DNA of 64,000 bases from Amphiplicatus metriothermophilus (GCF_900199215.1 NZ_FZQA01000003.1:310001-374000); one strand, 5' to 3'; positions 47,600 to 56,759 are shown, counted from the first letter of the stretch. Translations and numbers: made by a program. The notes: a model not told the origin generated them from the sequence alone.

Positions 47600-49009
47600 A
47601 TGTTGCGTCGCCGCCGTCTGACCCTTTTCGCGCTCGCCGCGGCGCTCGCGGGCGCGGCGATTCTCGCCCGGCTCGCGGGCGAGCCGGGGGGCGGCGATGC
47701 GCCGGCCGCCTTTTCGGTCGACCTCGCCCCGGCGCCCGACGGCGCCTGGCGCGCGACCTATCGGCCGGACCGGCCGGTTCGGCGAATCGACCTCGGGCCG
47801 CGCCATAACGGCTTTCGAAGCCGCGACTGGACCGTCGAGACGCCTGGCGCCGCGCTTGTCGAGGAGGACGGCAGGGATGTCATCGTCGCCGAAGACGGAC
47901 GGCGCCTTCCGGCGGCGATCGCGGTCAGGGCCGTCGCGCGGGTCAACGGCTTCGCGAAACAATATGAGCCGATCACGCCGATGGGCGCGCGCGGCGCCGT
48001 TCTGTATACGGGGCATTTCCAGCCCTTCGCGGCGGCGGGCCGGCGCGCGCCGGTTCGCTTCGCGATCCGGCCCGCTCCTGGCGGGCGCGTTTCGGCCTTC
48101 GGCGAAACCGCGGCGGCGTTCGCGGACTGGGCGAGCCCGCACGACCATCCCGCTTTCGTCTATGTCGGTCCTGACGCGCCGCGGGCTTTCGCCGGCGGGC
48201 GGCTTTATGTCGATCCGTCTGCACCCGGATGGATCGCGGCGGAGATCGAGACGGCGCTGCCGCGGCTGCTCGGCTTTTATGCGCGCGCGTTCGGCTCAGG
48301 GGGCGCCGGCGATCCGGGGAACGGACTTGAAAAAGGAGTCGACGTCTTTCTCGTCATGGGCGGCGCGGCTCCGGGCCGGCTCGACCTGCGAGGCGACGCC
48401 CTGCCCGGGCAGATTCTCGTCGCCCTTTCCGGCGCGGGATGGCGCGCGCCGGGGGAAGGCGCGCGCGAGATCCTGCGCCGGGCGCTCGCCCATGAAGCCG
48501 CGCATCTCTGGCAGGCGGCGGCGAGGCCCTCGCCGGCGGGCGCGCCCGACTGGCTCCATGAAGGCGCGGCGGAGGCGCTCGGCGTCGAAGCGCTCGCCGG
48601 CGCCGGTTTCTGGACGCTGGCCCAGGCCGATGAAGCGCGCGTGCGGGCCCGCTACGCCTGCGCGGCCGGACTCGACGGGGGCAGCCTGCGCGCCGCGGCG
48701 GCGGCGGGGCGCTGGCCCGCCGTCTACGCCTGCGGCCATGCGCTCGTCGCAGCCGCCGCCGCGGCCCATAACGAAGCGGGCGCCGTCGCGGCCTTCTGGC
48801 GCGACTTCGCCGCCGAAGCCGCGGAGAAAGGCGGCTACGACCTGTCGCTTTTCCTGGCGATGGTCGAGCGGCGCGCCGGTCCGGACGCCGCGCGCGCCTT
48901 CGCCCTCTTCCCCGGCGCGCGGCATGCCGCGCCGGAGCGCGAACTCGCCCGCCTTGCGGCGCTCGCGGGCGCCGGGCGCGCCAGCCTTGAACCGGCGCGC
49001 GGGCGTTGA
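47600..49009 (+). CDS. Exported gluzincin-like metallopeptidase of unknown role
   Basis: 469 residues. An N-terminal hydrophobic signal or anchor (LTLFALAAALAGAAILARLA) is followed by a beta-rich half (residues about 35-170) resembling the N-terminal domain of M1-type aminopeptidases (RWRATYRPDRPVRRIDL-type strands). The second half has HEAAH at 298-302 and, about 19 residues later, HEGAAE at 320-325, giving the HExxH-x18-E zinc pattern of gluzincins. No family could be named. Between the helices an Ala-rich segment replaces the usual catalytic-domain helices. It is divergent from ruvX and precedes gatC by 50 bases. Substrate unknown; probably periplasmic. Confidence 0.72.
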   Translation: MLRRRRLTLFALAAALAGAAILARLAGEPGGGDAPAAFSVDLAPAPDGAWRATYRPDRPVRRIDLGPRHNGFRSRDWTVETPGAALVEEDGRDVIVAEDGRRLPAAIAVRAVARVNGFAKQYEPITPMGARGAVLYTGHFQPFAAAGRRAPVRFAIRPAPGGRVSAFGETAAAFADWASPHDHPAFVYVGPDAPRAFAGGRLYVDPSAPGWIAAEIETALPRLLGFYARAFGSGGAGDPGNGLEKGVDVFLVMGGAAPGRLDLRGDALPGQILVALSGAGWRAPGEGAREILRRALAHEAAHLWQAAARPSPAGAPDWLHEGAAEALGVEALAGAGFWTLAQADEARVRARYACAAGLDGGSLRAAAAAGRWPAVYACGHALVAAAAAAHNEAGAVAAFWRDFAAEAAEKGGYDLSLFLAMVERRAGPDAARAFALFPGARHAAPERELARLAALAGAGRASLEPARGR

Positions 49010-49059
49010 TAGGGCTTCGCGCGCGGCGTTTCCCGCTCCGCGCCTGTCAGAGGACGATC

Positions 49060-49359
49060 ATGGCCATCGACAAGGAAACCGTGCGCAAGGTCGCGCGCCT
49101 TGCGCGCATCGCCGAGCCCGAGCAGCGGCTCGAGCCGCTGGCGCGCGAGCTCTCCGGCATTCTCGGCTGGATCGAGCAATTGAACGAGGTCGACATCGAA
49201 GGCGTCGAGCCGATGACCTCGGCCGTCGATATGAAGCTCAAGATGCGCGAGGACGTCGTGCAGGACGGGCCGACGGGCGGCGGCCAGCCGGAGAAGATCG
49301 TCGCCAACGCGCCGAAGACGGAGGATCATTTCTTCGTCGTGCCCAAGGTGGTGGAGTGA
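49060..49359 (+). CDS. gatC: Asp/Glu-tRNA amidotransferase subunit C
   Basis: The 99-residue clamp subunit of the GatCAB amidotransferase, which converts Glu-tRNA-Gln (and Asp-tRNA-Asn) to the correct amide. Matches the family: VRKVARLARIAEPEQRLEPL, ILGWIEQLNEVDIEGVEPM, LKMREDVVQDG. ATG 49060 follows GAGGACGATC. A longer frame back to 49006 would add 18 residues without similarity. gatA follows after a 178-base gap that holds a repeat pair. Confidence 0.96.
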   Translation: MAIDKETVRKVARLARIAEPEQRLEPLARELSGILGWIEQLNEVDIEGVEPMTSAVDMKLKMREDVVQDGPTGGGQPEKIVANAPKTEDHFFVVPKVVE

Positions 49360-49370
49360 CGAACCTCGGT

Positions 49371-49532
49371 TCGTCATTCCGTGCGCGCCGCAACGCGAAG
49401 CGTTGCTGCGCAGACACGGGATCTTTGTCCGCTTGCTCGGCCCGCGCCGTGCATGTTGTTAGCCAATTCGATAGCGGTTCCGGATCAGCAGCGCCGCATT
49501 GCATGCTGCGCTGCGTCCGGGATGACGGGTTA
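49371..49532. repeat. Inverted pair of REP-like palindromic repeats between gatC and gatA
   Basis: Two related units in opposite orientation: 49371-49424 starts CGTCATTCCGTGCGCGCC and runs to ACACGGGATC; 49474-49532, read in reverse, starts CCGTCATCCCGGACGCAG and runs to GCTGATCCGGAAC. Each can fold on itself. The TCATYCCGG...GGATGACG layout is that of intergenic REP elements common in alphaproteobacteria. It separates gatC and gatA, which otherwise would be contiguous. Confidence 0.7.
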
Positions 49533-49537
49533 GTTTT

Positions 49538-51016
49538 ATGAACGACATCGCCGATCTCACCCTCGCCGCGCTTCGCGACGCGCTGAAGGCGAAAAAGGTC
49601 TCCTCGCTCGAAGCGACGCAGGCCTATCTCGCGAATATCGAAAAGGCGAAGGCGCTGAACGCCTTCATCACCGTGACCCCCGACAAGGCGCGCGAAATGG
49701 CGAAGGCGTCGGATGCGCGCCTGGCCAAAGGCGAGGGCGGGCCGCTCGAAGGCGTTCCGCTCGGGATCAAGGACCTCTTCTGCACCGAAGGCGCGCCGAC
49801 GACCGCCGGCTCCCGCATTCTCGACGGCTTCCGGCCGCCGTACGAATCAAGCGTCACCGCCAATCTGTGGCGCGACGGGGCGGTGATGCTCGGCAAGCTG
49901 AACATGGACGAGTTCGCCATGGGCTCGTCCAACGAGACCTCTTATTACGGCCCGGTCGTCAATCCGTGGCGCAAAAAAGGAGGCAATTCCGACCTGACGC
50001 CGGGCGGCTCGTCGGGCGGTTCGTCGGCCGCCGTCGCGGCGCGCTTGTGCGCGGCGGCGACGGCCACCGACACCGGCGGATCGATTCGCCAGCCCGCCTC
50101 GCTGACGGGAACGGTGGGCGTGAAGCCGACCTACGGGCGCTGCTCCCGCTGGGGGATCGTCGCCTTCGCCTCTTCGCTCGATCAGGCCGGGCCCATCGCG
50201 CGCGACGTGCGCGACGCGGCGATCATGCTCCGGTCGATGGCCGGCTGCGATCCGAAGGACTCGACCGCCGTCGATCGCCCCGTGCCGGACTACGAAGCGG
50301 CGCTCGCGCGGTCGCCGAAGGGACTCAGGATCGGCGTGCCGAAGGAATATCGCGTCGAGGGAATGCCCGAGGAGATCGAAAGGATCTGGGCGCAGGGCGT
50401 GGACTGGCTGAAGGACGCCGGCTGCGAGATCGTCGAAATCTCCCTGCCGCTCACGAAATACGCGCTGCCGGTCTACTACATCGTCGCGCCGGCGGAGGCC
50501 TCCTCCAACCTCGCGCGCTATGACGGCGTGCGCTACGGCTTCCGCGCGAAGGAATACAAGGATCTGCTCTCCATGTACGAGGAGACCCGCGCCCAGGGCT
50601 TCGGCGACGAAGTCAAGCGCCGGATTCTGATCGGCACGTATGTGTTGTCGGCGGGCTATTACGACGCCTATTACCTGCGCGCGCAGAAGGTCCGTAAACG
50701 GATTTTCGACGAGTTCGTCGAGGCGTTCGGCAGGGTCGACCTGATCCTGACGCCGTCGACGCCGTCGGCCGCCTTCGCGCTCGGCGAGAAGACCGCCGAT
50801 CCGGTGCAGATGTATCTCAACGACGTCTTCACCGTGACGGCGAACCTTGCAGGGCTGCCGGGCGCCTCCGTGCCGGCCGGCCTCGATCGCGACGGCCTGC
50901 CGCTCGGGCTTCAGCTTCTCGCGCGGCCCTTCGACGAGGAGACCATGTTCACGGGCATGGCCGCGCTTGAGAAGGCCGCCGGGTTCAAGGCGCGCCCGGA
51001 GCCGTGGTGGGGGTGA
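49538..51016 (+). CDS. gatA: Asp/Glu-tRNA amidotransferase subunit A
   Basis: 492 residues; the amidase subunit that releases ammonia from glutamine. The amidase-signature Ser-cisSer-Lys triad is visible: the Lys in [20 protein letters not shown], and the Gly/Ser-rich [12 protein letters not shown] and [17 protein letters not shown]. The C-terminal end has [20 protein letters not shown]. Standard length. The alpha/beta hydrolase gene starts 9 bases after its stop. Confidence 0.97.
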   Translation: MNDIADLTLAALRDALKAKKVSSLEATQAYLANIEKAKALNAFITVTPDKAREMAKASDARLAKGEGGPLEGVPLGIKDLFCTEGAPTTAGSRILDGFRPPYESSVTANLWRDGAVMLGKLNMDEFAMGSSNETSYYGPVVNPWRKKGGNSDLTPGGSSGGSSAAVAARLCAAATATDTGGSIRQPASLTGTVGVKPTYGRCSRWGIVAFASSLDQAGPIARDVRDAAIMLRSMAGCDPKDSTAVDRPVPDYEAALARSPKGLRIGVPKEYRVEGMPEEIERIWAQGVDWLKDAGCEIVEISLPLTKYALPVYYIVAPAEASSNLARYDGVRYGFRAKEYKDLLSMYEETRAQGFGDEVKRRILIGTYVLSAGYYDAYYLRAQKVRKRIFDEFVEAFGRVDLILTPSTPSAAFALGEKTADPVQMYLNDVFTVTANLAGLPGASVPAGLDRDGLPLGLQLLARPFDEETMFTGMAALEKAAGFKARPEPWWG

Positions 51017-51025
51017 GCCTGCGCC

Positions 51026-51808
51026 ATGACCCGCCGCTATCGCGAAATCGTCTACAGCGCGCCGTTGTCGGAGCCGGTCGAAGGGCAGGCCTGGATCGCG
51101 CAGGCCGAGGGCGACTGGCGGCTCGTCGTATTTCCCGGAACGCCCTCGCGCAAATATCTCTTCGAGCGTTTCCTGCGCCTTGCGCCGCCCGACCTCGAAG
51201 TCGTGGTGCTGGCCCGGCCGGGCTATGCGCGCGGTCATGCGCGCGCCTATCTCGACTTCGACGATCAGGTCGCCGCGGCGCGGCCTTTTCTCGACGGCGG
51301 CAAGAAGGTGGTGACGCTCGGCGTCTCCTATGGCGGGGCGCTCGCCTTCAAGGTCGCGCTCGACTTTCCCGAGATCGTGCGCGGCGTCGTCTCGGTCGCC
51401 GCCCTCGTCGCCGAGCCCCGGCCCTGGGTGCAGCCCTTCGTCGATCTCGGGGGCGCGCCGGCGGTGCGTGGCCTCCTGCCGAGGACGCTCCACCACGCCC
51501 GCGCCGAGGTCGCCGGACGGCGCGCCCAGATCGGCCCGCTTTTCGCCCGGCTGAAGGAGCTCGCGGCGCCGGTGACGATATTGCACGGCGATCTCGATCA
51601 TCTCGTCGCCTTTTCGGACGCCGAAACGCTGCGCGGCTTCTTCGCGCCGGACGCCGATGTGGAGCTCGCGCGCGTGCGCGGCGGAACCCATTTCCTTGAA
51701 ATGCAGTATCCCCGGCGGCTCTATGCGGCGGCGCGAAGCGTCATCGCGCGCGCAGAAGACCGGCGCCCGCCGCGACGGCTTGAGTTCGACCGTACAATGA
51801 TTATATAG
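51026..51808 (+). CDS. Alpha/beta hydrolase
   Basis: 260 residues. The fold is shown by the strand-turn motif GVSYGGALAFKVAL (Ser nucleophile), an Asp in LHGDLDHLVAF and a His near the end in GGTHFLEMQYPRR, giving a complete triad. GTPSRKYLFERFL probably forms the oxyanion region. No signal peptide, so cytoplasmic. ATG 51026 follows gatA closely; substrate unknown. It interrupts the gatA-gatB order, which is often contiguous. Confidence 0.88.
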   Translation: MTRRYREIVYSAPLSEPVEGQAWIAQAEGDWRLVVFPGTPSRKYLFERFLRLAPPDLEVVVLARPGYARGHARAYLDFDDQVAAARPFLDGGKKVVTLGVSYGGALAFKVALDFPEIVRGVVSVAALVAEPRPWVQPFVDLGGAPAVRGLLPRTLHHARAEVAGRRAQIGPLFARLKELAAPVTILHGDLDHLVAFSDAETLRGFFAPDADVELARVRGGTHFLEMQYPRRLYAAARSVIARAEDRRPPRRLEFDRTMII

Positions 51809-52033
51809 ACTGTCATGCGCGCAGAAATAAATATCGCATACGGAGAGAACGGGTCGGGATTTTCCCGCGTCGCGTGTCGTTTCGTGCGAAACGCGCAAGG
51901 GCGAATCGTTCGAAACTCGCCGCAAAGCCGCTGCGCGGCTGAATCAGCGCGATTCCCGCTCTCTCCAAATCGTGCGATTCCGCTCGGAACGGGCGCCGCG
52001 GCGCGCGCGCCGCGGCGACCCGCTCCGCGCCCC
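51809..52033. other. Intergenic region with clustered GANTC sites
   Basis: 225 bases between convergent genes, with no open frame of note. GANTC occurs at 51903, 51941, 51951 and 51976, four sites in 78 bases. Small inverted repeats include CGGGA-TTT-TCCCG near 51855 and GTTTCG-TG-CGAAAC near 51879. No toxin gene accompanies the antitoxin-like gene to its right. Confidence 0.6.
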
Positions 52034-52333
52034 TCAGCGCCAGCGATCGCGGTCGCTGAGAAGCCTGTGCATCAGCGAATTCGCTTCAAGCAGAATTTCA
52101 TAGCCCGCTTCGTCGTCGCCGGCGGCGTATTTCGCCAGCGCCGAATCCAGCGTCACCGCGATCCGATGGCGCTTGTGGGCTTGCACGATCTTCGCGTAGA
52201 CCTGAAACGCCTGGTACGGCATGACGACGCAAAGCGGGCGTCCGTGCCGACGGATCAGCACGATTTCGTCCTTCGCAGCCTTGAGCATCGCACCAAAATT
52301 CCGCTTCGCCGCGTCGGCGGTGAAGATGCGCAT
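52034..52333 (-). CDS. Orphan Phd/YefM-type antitoxin-like protein
   Basis: 99 residues. The N-terminal half matches the type II antitoxin fold: MRIFTADAAKRNFGAMLKAA, then EIVLIRRHGRPLCVVMPYQAF, where the conserved Arg-His-Gly-Arg-Pro turn is intact. The C-terminal half (IAVTLDSALAKYAAGDDEAG and LLEANSLMHRLLSDRDR) would be the toxin-neutralising tail. ATG 52333 follows GGAGGAAG. No RelE/Doc/VapC-type toxin gene lies on either side (gatB upstream; 225 bases of non-coding sequence downstream), so it stands alone: a solitary antitoxin, a DNA-binding regulator derived from one, or an anti-toxin for a locus elsewhere. Confidence 0.82.
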   Translation of the reverse strand: MRIFTADAAKRNFGAMLKAAKDEIVLIRRHGRPLCVVMPYQAFQVYAKIVQAHKRHRIAVTLDSALAKYAAGDDEAGYEILLEANSLMHRLLSDRDRWR

Positions 52334-52563
52334 GACTTCCTCCTTCCAGCGTCTTGCCCTTCGAGCCTAACGGCGCGCCGAAAGGGGCGGATAAGTCGGT
52401 CGAACAGGATGGCTGAAAGGTTAAGCGCGCCCGGCGCGTTTCGCGCGGAATTGCCGCGCCGGCCAGGAAAAATGCGGGCGCCGGCACTTCGCCGCGCCGC
52501 CGGCCGTTTTCAAAACGTGAAGAACATGCTTAAGGATCGGCGCGCGCCGTCAGGGAATCGGAA

Positions 52564-54030
52564 ATGAGCGTTCAGCCCCGCAAGCTCCTCAAAGGCGAGA
52601 CCGGCGACTGGGAAGTCGTCGTCGGGCTCGAAGTCCACGCGCAGGTGATCTCGAAGGCGAAGCTCTTCTCCGGCGCGTCTGCGGCCTATGGCGCGGGGCC
52701 GAACGAGAACGTGTCGATGGTCGATGCGGCGATGCCGGGCATGCTGCCGGTCATCAACCGCTTTTGCGTGGAGCAGGCGGTGCGCACGGGTCTCGGGCTC
52801 AACGCGAAGATCAATCTCTGGTCGCGGTTCGACCGCAAGAACTATTTCTATCCGGACCTGCCGCAGGGCTATCAGATTTCTCAGTACAAGGATCCGATTG
52901 TCGGCGAGGGCGAGATAGAGGTCGAGCTCGACGGCGGCGAGACCATCGTGGTCGGCATCGAGCGGCTGCATCTCGAACAGGACGCGGGCAAATCGATCCA
53001 CGACCTGTCGCCGAAGGAGTCCTATGTCGATCTCAACCGCGCGGGCGTGGCGCTGATGGAGATCGTCTCCAGGCCCGACATGCGCTCGGCCGACGAAGCG
53101 GCGGCCTATTTCTCGAAGCTCAGGACGATCCTGCGCTATCTCGGAACCTGCGACGGCAATATGGAGGAAGGCTCCATGCGCGCCGACGTCAACGTGTCGG
53201 TGCGCCGTCCCGGCGAACCATTCGGTACGCGAACGGAAACCAAGAACATCAACTCCATCCGCTATGTGAAGCAGGCGGTGGAGTATGAGGCGCGCCGACA
53301 GATCGCGGTCCTCGAATCCGGCGGCGAGATCGAGCAGGAAACGCGCCTGTTCAACGTCGCGACCGGCGAGACGCGGCCCATGCGCTCGAAAGAGGATGCG
53401 CACGACTACCGGTATTTTCCGGATCCGGATCTTCTGCCGCTGGAGCTCGATCCGGAATGGGTCGAGCGGATCAGAAACAGCCTTCCCGAACTGCCGGACG
53501 CCAAGAAGCATCGTTTCATTCGCGACTACGGGCTGTCGGCCTATGACGCGGCGGTGCTCGCCGCCGACCGGGCGAGGGCTGATTATTTCGAAGCGGTCGC
53601 GAAGGGGCGCGACGGCAAGCTCGCGGCGAACTGGGTGACCACGGAATTGTTCGGCGCGCTCAACAGGGCCGGCCGCGAGATCGAGGCGACGCCGGTCGCG
53701 GCCGAGCGGCTCGGCGCGCTCATCGACCTTATCGCCGAGGGCGTCATTTCAGGGCGCATCGCCAAGGACGTCTTCGCCGTGATGTTCGAGACCGGCGAGG
53801 ATCCGGCGAAGATCGTCGAGGAGCGCGGCCTCAAACAGGTCACCGATGCGGGCGCCATCGAGAAGGTGGTCGACGAGATCATCGCCGCCAACCCCGCTCA
53901 GGTCGAGCAGGTCAAGGCCAAGCCCAAGACCTTCGGCTGGTTCGTCGGCCAGGTGATGAAGGCGACCGCCGGCAAGGCCAACCCGCAGGCGGTGAACGAC
54001 ATTCTTAAGCGGAAGCTCGGGCTTGAGTGA
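52564..54030 (+). CDS. gatB: Asp/Glu-tRNA amidotransferase subunit B
   Basis: 488 residues; the subunit that binds the mischarged tRNA and performs the kinase/amidation step. Motifs: [56 protein letters not shown], the metal/ATP region EDAGKSIHD-like ([11 protein letters not shown]), and the C-terminal YqeY-like helical domain ending in [16 protein letters not shown]. Standard length. It is separated from gatC-gatA by the hydrolase and antitoxin-like genes, but on the same strand. Confidence 0.97.
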   Translation: MSVQPRKLLKGETGDWEVVVGLEVHAQVISKAKLFSGASAAYGAGPNENVSMVDAAMPGMLPVINRFCVEQAVRTGLGLNAKINLWSRFDRKNYFYPDLPQGYQISQYKDPIVGEGEIEVELDGGETIVVGIERLHLEQDAGKSIHDLSPKESYVDLNRAGVALMEIVSRPDMRSADEAAAYFSKLRTILRYLGTCDGNMEEGSMRADVNVSVRRPGEPFGTRTETKNINSIRYVKQAVEYEARRQIAVLESGGEIEQETRLFNVATGETRPMRSKEDAHDYRYFPDPDLLPLELDPEWVERIRNSLPELPDAKKHRFIRDYGLSAYDAAVLAADRARADYFEAVAKGRDGKLAANWVTTELFGALNRAGREIEATPVAAERLGALIDLIAEGVISGRIAKDVFAVMFETGEDPAKIVEERGLKQVTDAGAIEKVVDEIIAANPAQVEQVKAKPKTFGWFVGQVMKATAGKANPQAVNDILKRKLGLE

Positions 54031-54133
54031 CGGCGCGTTCACGGGTCCGTGATTGATGTCCGGGTCCCAGGCTTGCTAGACTGCGAGCGGGCGCGATCCG
54101 GGGGCGGCAGAAGATTAGGAAGGAGAACGTCCT

Positions 54134-54556
54134 ATGCGGGTGAATCTTCCTCTTGCGAGCGCGGCCCTGCTGATCGCGATGGGTTGCGCCACGACGGCGT
54201 CCGAACGGGTCGACGAAAAGGTGGTCGAAAAGCTCGCCGGCTTCGAGCGCACCGGCGAAACGGTGGGCTGCCTGAACGTCCGCAGCATTTCGTCGATCGA
54301 CGCCGCCGACGAAAAGACCTTCCTCGTGCGCGTCGGCGTCAACGATTACTACGTGAACGAAGCGCGCGGCCGGTGCAGCGGCGCCACGAGCAACTTCAAT
54401 CATCTCGAGTACACGCTCACCGCCGCACAGCTTTGCAGGCTCGACGTCATTCGCGTGGTCGACAACCAGACGGGAACGTTCTACGGCTCCTGTTCTCTGG
54501 GCGATTTCGAGAGACTGAAGGACAAGGCCCCGGCCGAGGCGGACGAGGCGTCCTAA
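54134..54556 (+). CDS. Small lipoprotein, DUF6491-like
   Basis: 140 residues. The N-terminus is a lipobox signal (LPLASAALLIAMGC). The mature protein has Cys at GCLNVRSISSID, GRCSGATSNF, QLCRLDVIRV and GSCSLGDFERL, with the pattern C..R.I, D......R, Y.N, C, QLC..D.I.V, G.C.LG.F that resembles the DUF6491 family of Caulobacterales lipoproteins. Start after AGGAAGGAG. Function unknown; the four Cys suggest two disulfides in the periplasm. Confidence 0.78.
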   Translation: MRVNLPLASAALLIAMGCATTASERVDEKVVEKLAGFERTGETVGCLNVRSISSIDAADEKTFLVRVGVNDYYVNEARGRCSGATSNFNHLEYTLTAAQLCRLDVIRVVDNQTGTFYGSCSLGDFERLKDKAPAEADEAS

Positions 54557-54589
54557 GCGCCTGGCGCCGCCGAGCGGTTTCGCCGTTCC

Positions 54590-54609
54590 CCGTCACGCGA
54601 TCGTGACGG
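54590..54609. terminator. Hairpin downstream of the DUF6491-like gene
   Basis: CCGTCACG-CGAT-CGTGACGG, an 8-bp perfect stem with a four-base loop, 34 bases after the stop of the preceding gene. The following bases (CGAACGGTCCTTTGCGCCTTT) are only weakly U-rich, so termination is probable but not certain. Confidence 0.5.
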
Positions 54610-54712
54610 CGAACGGTCCTTTGCGCCTTTATCGCTTACGCTTATCTGTGATCGACGAAGCGCCGTCGCCCGACGGGGCTATTCTTCCGTATCCAGAGGA
54701 GAACGTCGATCC

Positions 54713-55438
54713 ATGAGCGCTCCCATCCGTCTTTACTACTGGCCGACGCCGAACGGCTGGAAGATCACGATCATGCTGGAGGAGCTCGGCGTTCCGTACG
54801 ACGTCGAATATGTAAACATCCTCAAGGGCGATCAGTTCGGGGAGGATTTTCTCAAGATCTCGCCCAACAACCGGATGCCGGCGATCGTCGATCCCGACGG
54901 GCCGGGCGGCGCGCCGATCTCGATCTTCGAGTCGGGCGCGATCCTGCAATATCTCGGGCGCAAGTTCGGCCGGTTCTACCCCCGGGACGAGCGCCCGCGC
55001 GTCGAGGTCGAGCAGTGGCTTTTCTGGCAGGTCGGCGGGCTCGGACCGATGGCCGGCCAGGCGCATCATTTCCTGCGCTACGCGCCCGAGAAGATTCCGT
55101 ACGCCGCCGAGCGCTACGTCCGCGAATGCAGGCGGCTATACGGCGTGATGGAGCGCCGCCTCGCCGACCGCGATTTTCTCGCAGGCGATTATTCGATCGC
55201 CGACATGGCGGCGTTCGGCTGGGCCGTCTCGCATGAATGGCATGACGTATCTTTCGACGCGTTCCCGAAGGTGAAGGCCTGGTTCGAGCGCGTCGGCGCG
55301 CGCGAGGCGGTCAAGCGCGGCCTCGCCGTCGGCGCGGAGGAGCGCGACAAGACGCGCGCCATCGCCGACGACGAAGAAGCCCGGCGCCATCTATTCGGAA
55401 TCGACTCGCGGCGGGAGAAGGCGGCGCCCGGCGATTAA
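54713..55438 (+). CDS. Glutathione S-transferase family protein (Ure2p/YfcG-like)
   Basis: 241 residues. The thioredoxin-fold half shows YYWPTPNGWKITIMLEELGV, where TPNGWK holds the Thr-x-Asn catalytic position used by YfcG/YghU-type disulfide-bond oxidoreductases, then NNRMPAIVDPDGPGG and SIFESGAILQYL for glutathione. The helical half has LFWQVGGLGPMAGQAHHF and YSIADMAAFGW. These enzymes reduce disulfides or glutathionylate in the cytoplasm. Start ATG follows GAGGAGAACG. Neighbours are unrelated. Confidence 0.92.
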   Translation: MSAPIRLYYWPTPNGWKITIMLEELGVPYDVEYVNILKGDQFGEDFLKISPNNRMPAIVDPDGPGGAPISIFESGAILQYLGRKFGRFYPRDERPRVEVEQWLFWQVGGLGPMAGQAHHFLRYAPEKIPYAAERYVRECRRLYGVMERRLADRDFLAGDYSIADMAAFGWAVSHEWHDVSFDAFPKVKAWFERVGAREAVKRGLAVGAEERDKTRAIADDEEARRHLFGIDSRREKAAPGD

Positions 55439-55455
55439 CCTTTCGCTTACGGTCC

Positions 55456-55483
55456 GTAAACGAATGAACAAGGTTTCGTTTAC
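55456..55483. promoter_or_regulatory. Inverted repeat upstream of the SEL1-like gene
   Basis: GTAAACGAA (55456-55464) and TTCGTTTAC (55475-55483) are exact inverse copies with a 10-base spacer, 89 bases before the start of the next gene. The layout fits an operator half-site pair or a hairpin. It is also preceded by TTAACCTTTCGCTTAC, an imperfect CtrA-like site at 55435. Confidence 0.45.
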
Positions 55484-55572
55484 CGGATGTTAGCGCAAGG
55501 CCTTTCATCCTTTTCATGGTTAAGCCCGGCGGCCGCAAGGGGGCGGCGGGGCGCAGGATGAGGGGCTCAACG

Positions 55573-55857
55573 ATGTCAGTGTCGATTCAGGCCGAGGACC
55601 TTTCGGCCGCCGAACCGATCCTGAGCGGCGAGGAGATGTACCGGCTGGGGCTCGCCGCCTCCACGGGCGGGCAGAGCGGCGCCTTCGATCTCGTGACCGC
55701 GCATATGTGGTTCAATCTCGCGGCCATGCAGGGCAATCTCGAAGCGCGCGCCTATCGCGCCGAGCTCGCCCGCGAGATGACCGCCGAAGAGATCGCCGAA
55801 GCCCAGCGGCTGGCCCGCCAGTATCTCGCGACCCATCGCCCGCGCCTCGACGGGTGA
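55573..55857 (+). CDS. SEL1-like repeat protein
   Basis: 94 residues. The body is one SEL1-like helix pair, MYRLGLAASTGGQSGAFDLV and AHMWFNLAAMQGNLEARAYR, ending in MTAEEIAEAQRLARQYLATH, a signature common to short alphaproteobacterial SEL1 proteins. ATG 55573 with GAGGGG eight bases upstream is preferred over ATG 55558 and a longer frame from 55516. Role unknown; SEL1 repeats bind proteins. Converges with the DUF1801 gene. Confidence 0.8.
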   Translation: MSVSIQAEDLSAAEPILSGEEMYRLGLAASTGGQSGAFDLVTAHMWFNLAAMQGNLEARAYRAELAREMTAEEIAEAQRLARQYLATHRPRLDG

Positions 55858-55866
55858 GGGCGCGCG

Positions 55867-56256
55867 CTATTTCCGCGCCGCCTTTGTCGGATCGCCGAGC
55901 TGCACATTGAGGCTCGCCGCTTCCCTGGCGAGCCGCGCGGCGAGCGCCGCGTCGACCGGGTCGCCCTTGACGAAGGTCCGCGTCGCCATCTCGTATTTGC
56001 CGCCGGGTTTGAGGGCGGGGTCGATTTTCGTCAGCCGCTTGCCGCGCCAGAAGCCGAAGAGCACCCGTTCTTCCTCCGCGCGGATGAGCAGGGCGGGACC
56101 GTTCCGCAAATAAACGATGTGGCCCCATTTGATCGTCTCTTCGAGATCGGCGGCGCTTTTCGCCGCCGCGCGCAAGGCGGCGACCGTTTCCTTCCTCCAG
56201 CCCCGCAGGGCCCTCACATAGGCGTCCGGATCGGCGGCGGGCGGCGTTTTCTTCAT
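55867..56256 (-). CDS. DUF1801 (YdhG-like) family protein
   Basis: 129 residues. The family signature is visible: AYVRALRGWRKETVAALRAA, then EETIKWGHIVYLRNGPALL and FGFWRGKRLTKIDPALKPGG, with the C-terminal MATRTFVKGDPVDAALAARL. DUF1801 proteins are small cytoplasmic proteins; some are linked to metal or iron handling but no function is agreed. The start codon is preceded by GGGAGCTTC. Stands alone on the minus strand. Confidence 0.88.
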   Translation of the reverse strand: MKKTPPAADPDAYVRALRGWRKETVAALRAAAKSAADLEETIKWGHIVYLRNGPALLIRAEEERVLFGFWRGKRLTKIDPALKPGGKYEMATRTFVKGDPVDAALAARLAREAASLNVQLGDPTKAARK

Positions 56257-56408
56257 GAAGCTCCCCTTCGCTCGCGAGGGCGATATCGTAGCAATTCAGG
56301 CCGGGCTTCAGGCCGCCAAGGCGAGCGCCGCGGCGAACCCGAGATGGGGGCCGAAGCCGACCCTAGGCCGGAGGCGTGTGCGATCGCATATGGAGGAAAG
56401 CAATTCTC

Positions 56409-56759
56409 ATGACGAAACACCGAATCTATACGACGAGCTTCGCAAGCGTTTATCCGCATTATATCGCTAAGGCGGAGAAAAAGGGACGCACGAAGGCGGA
56501 AGTCGATCAGATCATCCGCTGGCTGACGGGATACAACCAGATGGAGCTGGAAGCCCAGCTGAAAAAGCAAACGGACTTTGAGACGTTCTTCGCGCAAGCG
56601 CCGCAACCCAATCCTTCACGCGCGTCGATCAAGGGCGTGATTTGCGGCGTCCGAGTGGAGGAGATAAAAGAGCCGACCATGCGGGAAATTCGCTATCTTG
56701 ATAAATTGATCGACGAACTCGCCAAGGGAAGAGCGATGGAGAAGATCTTGCGCGAATGA
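56409..56759 (+). CDS. DUF2200 family protein
   Basis: 116 residues. Strong agreement with DUF2200: [60 protein letters not shown] and [20 protein letters not shown]. Function unknown. ATG 56409 is preferred over an in-frame ATG 33 bases upstream because it starts the conserved block and follows GGAGGAAAG. Its codon use is visibly more A/T-rich than its neighbours (TATACG, GATAAATTG, AAAAAGG), so it may have been acquired recently. It is followed by a 367-base gene-free stretch. Confidence 0.9.
   Translation: MTKHRIYTTSFASVYPHYIAKAEKKGRTKAEVDQIIRWLTGYNQMELEAQLKKQTDFETFFAQAPQPNPSRASIKGVICGVRVEEIKEPTMREIRYLDKLIDELAKGRAMEKILRE

Noticed and set aside
51815-52567. 250-codon plus-strand frame across the antitoxin-like gene
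   Set aside because: It is antisense to a gene with a good start and a known fold, and its own sequence is low-complexity Arg/Ala.
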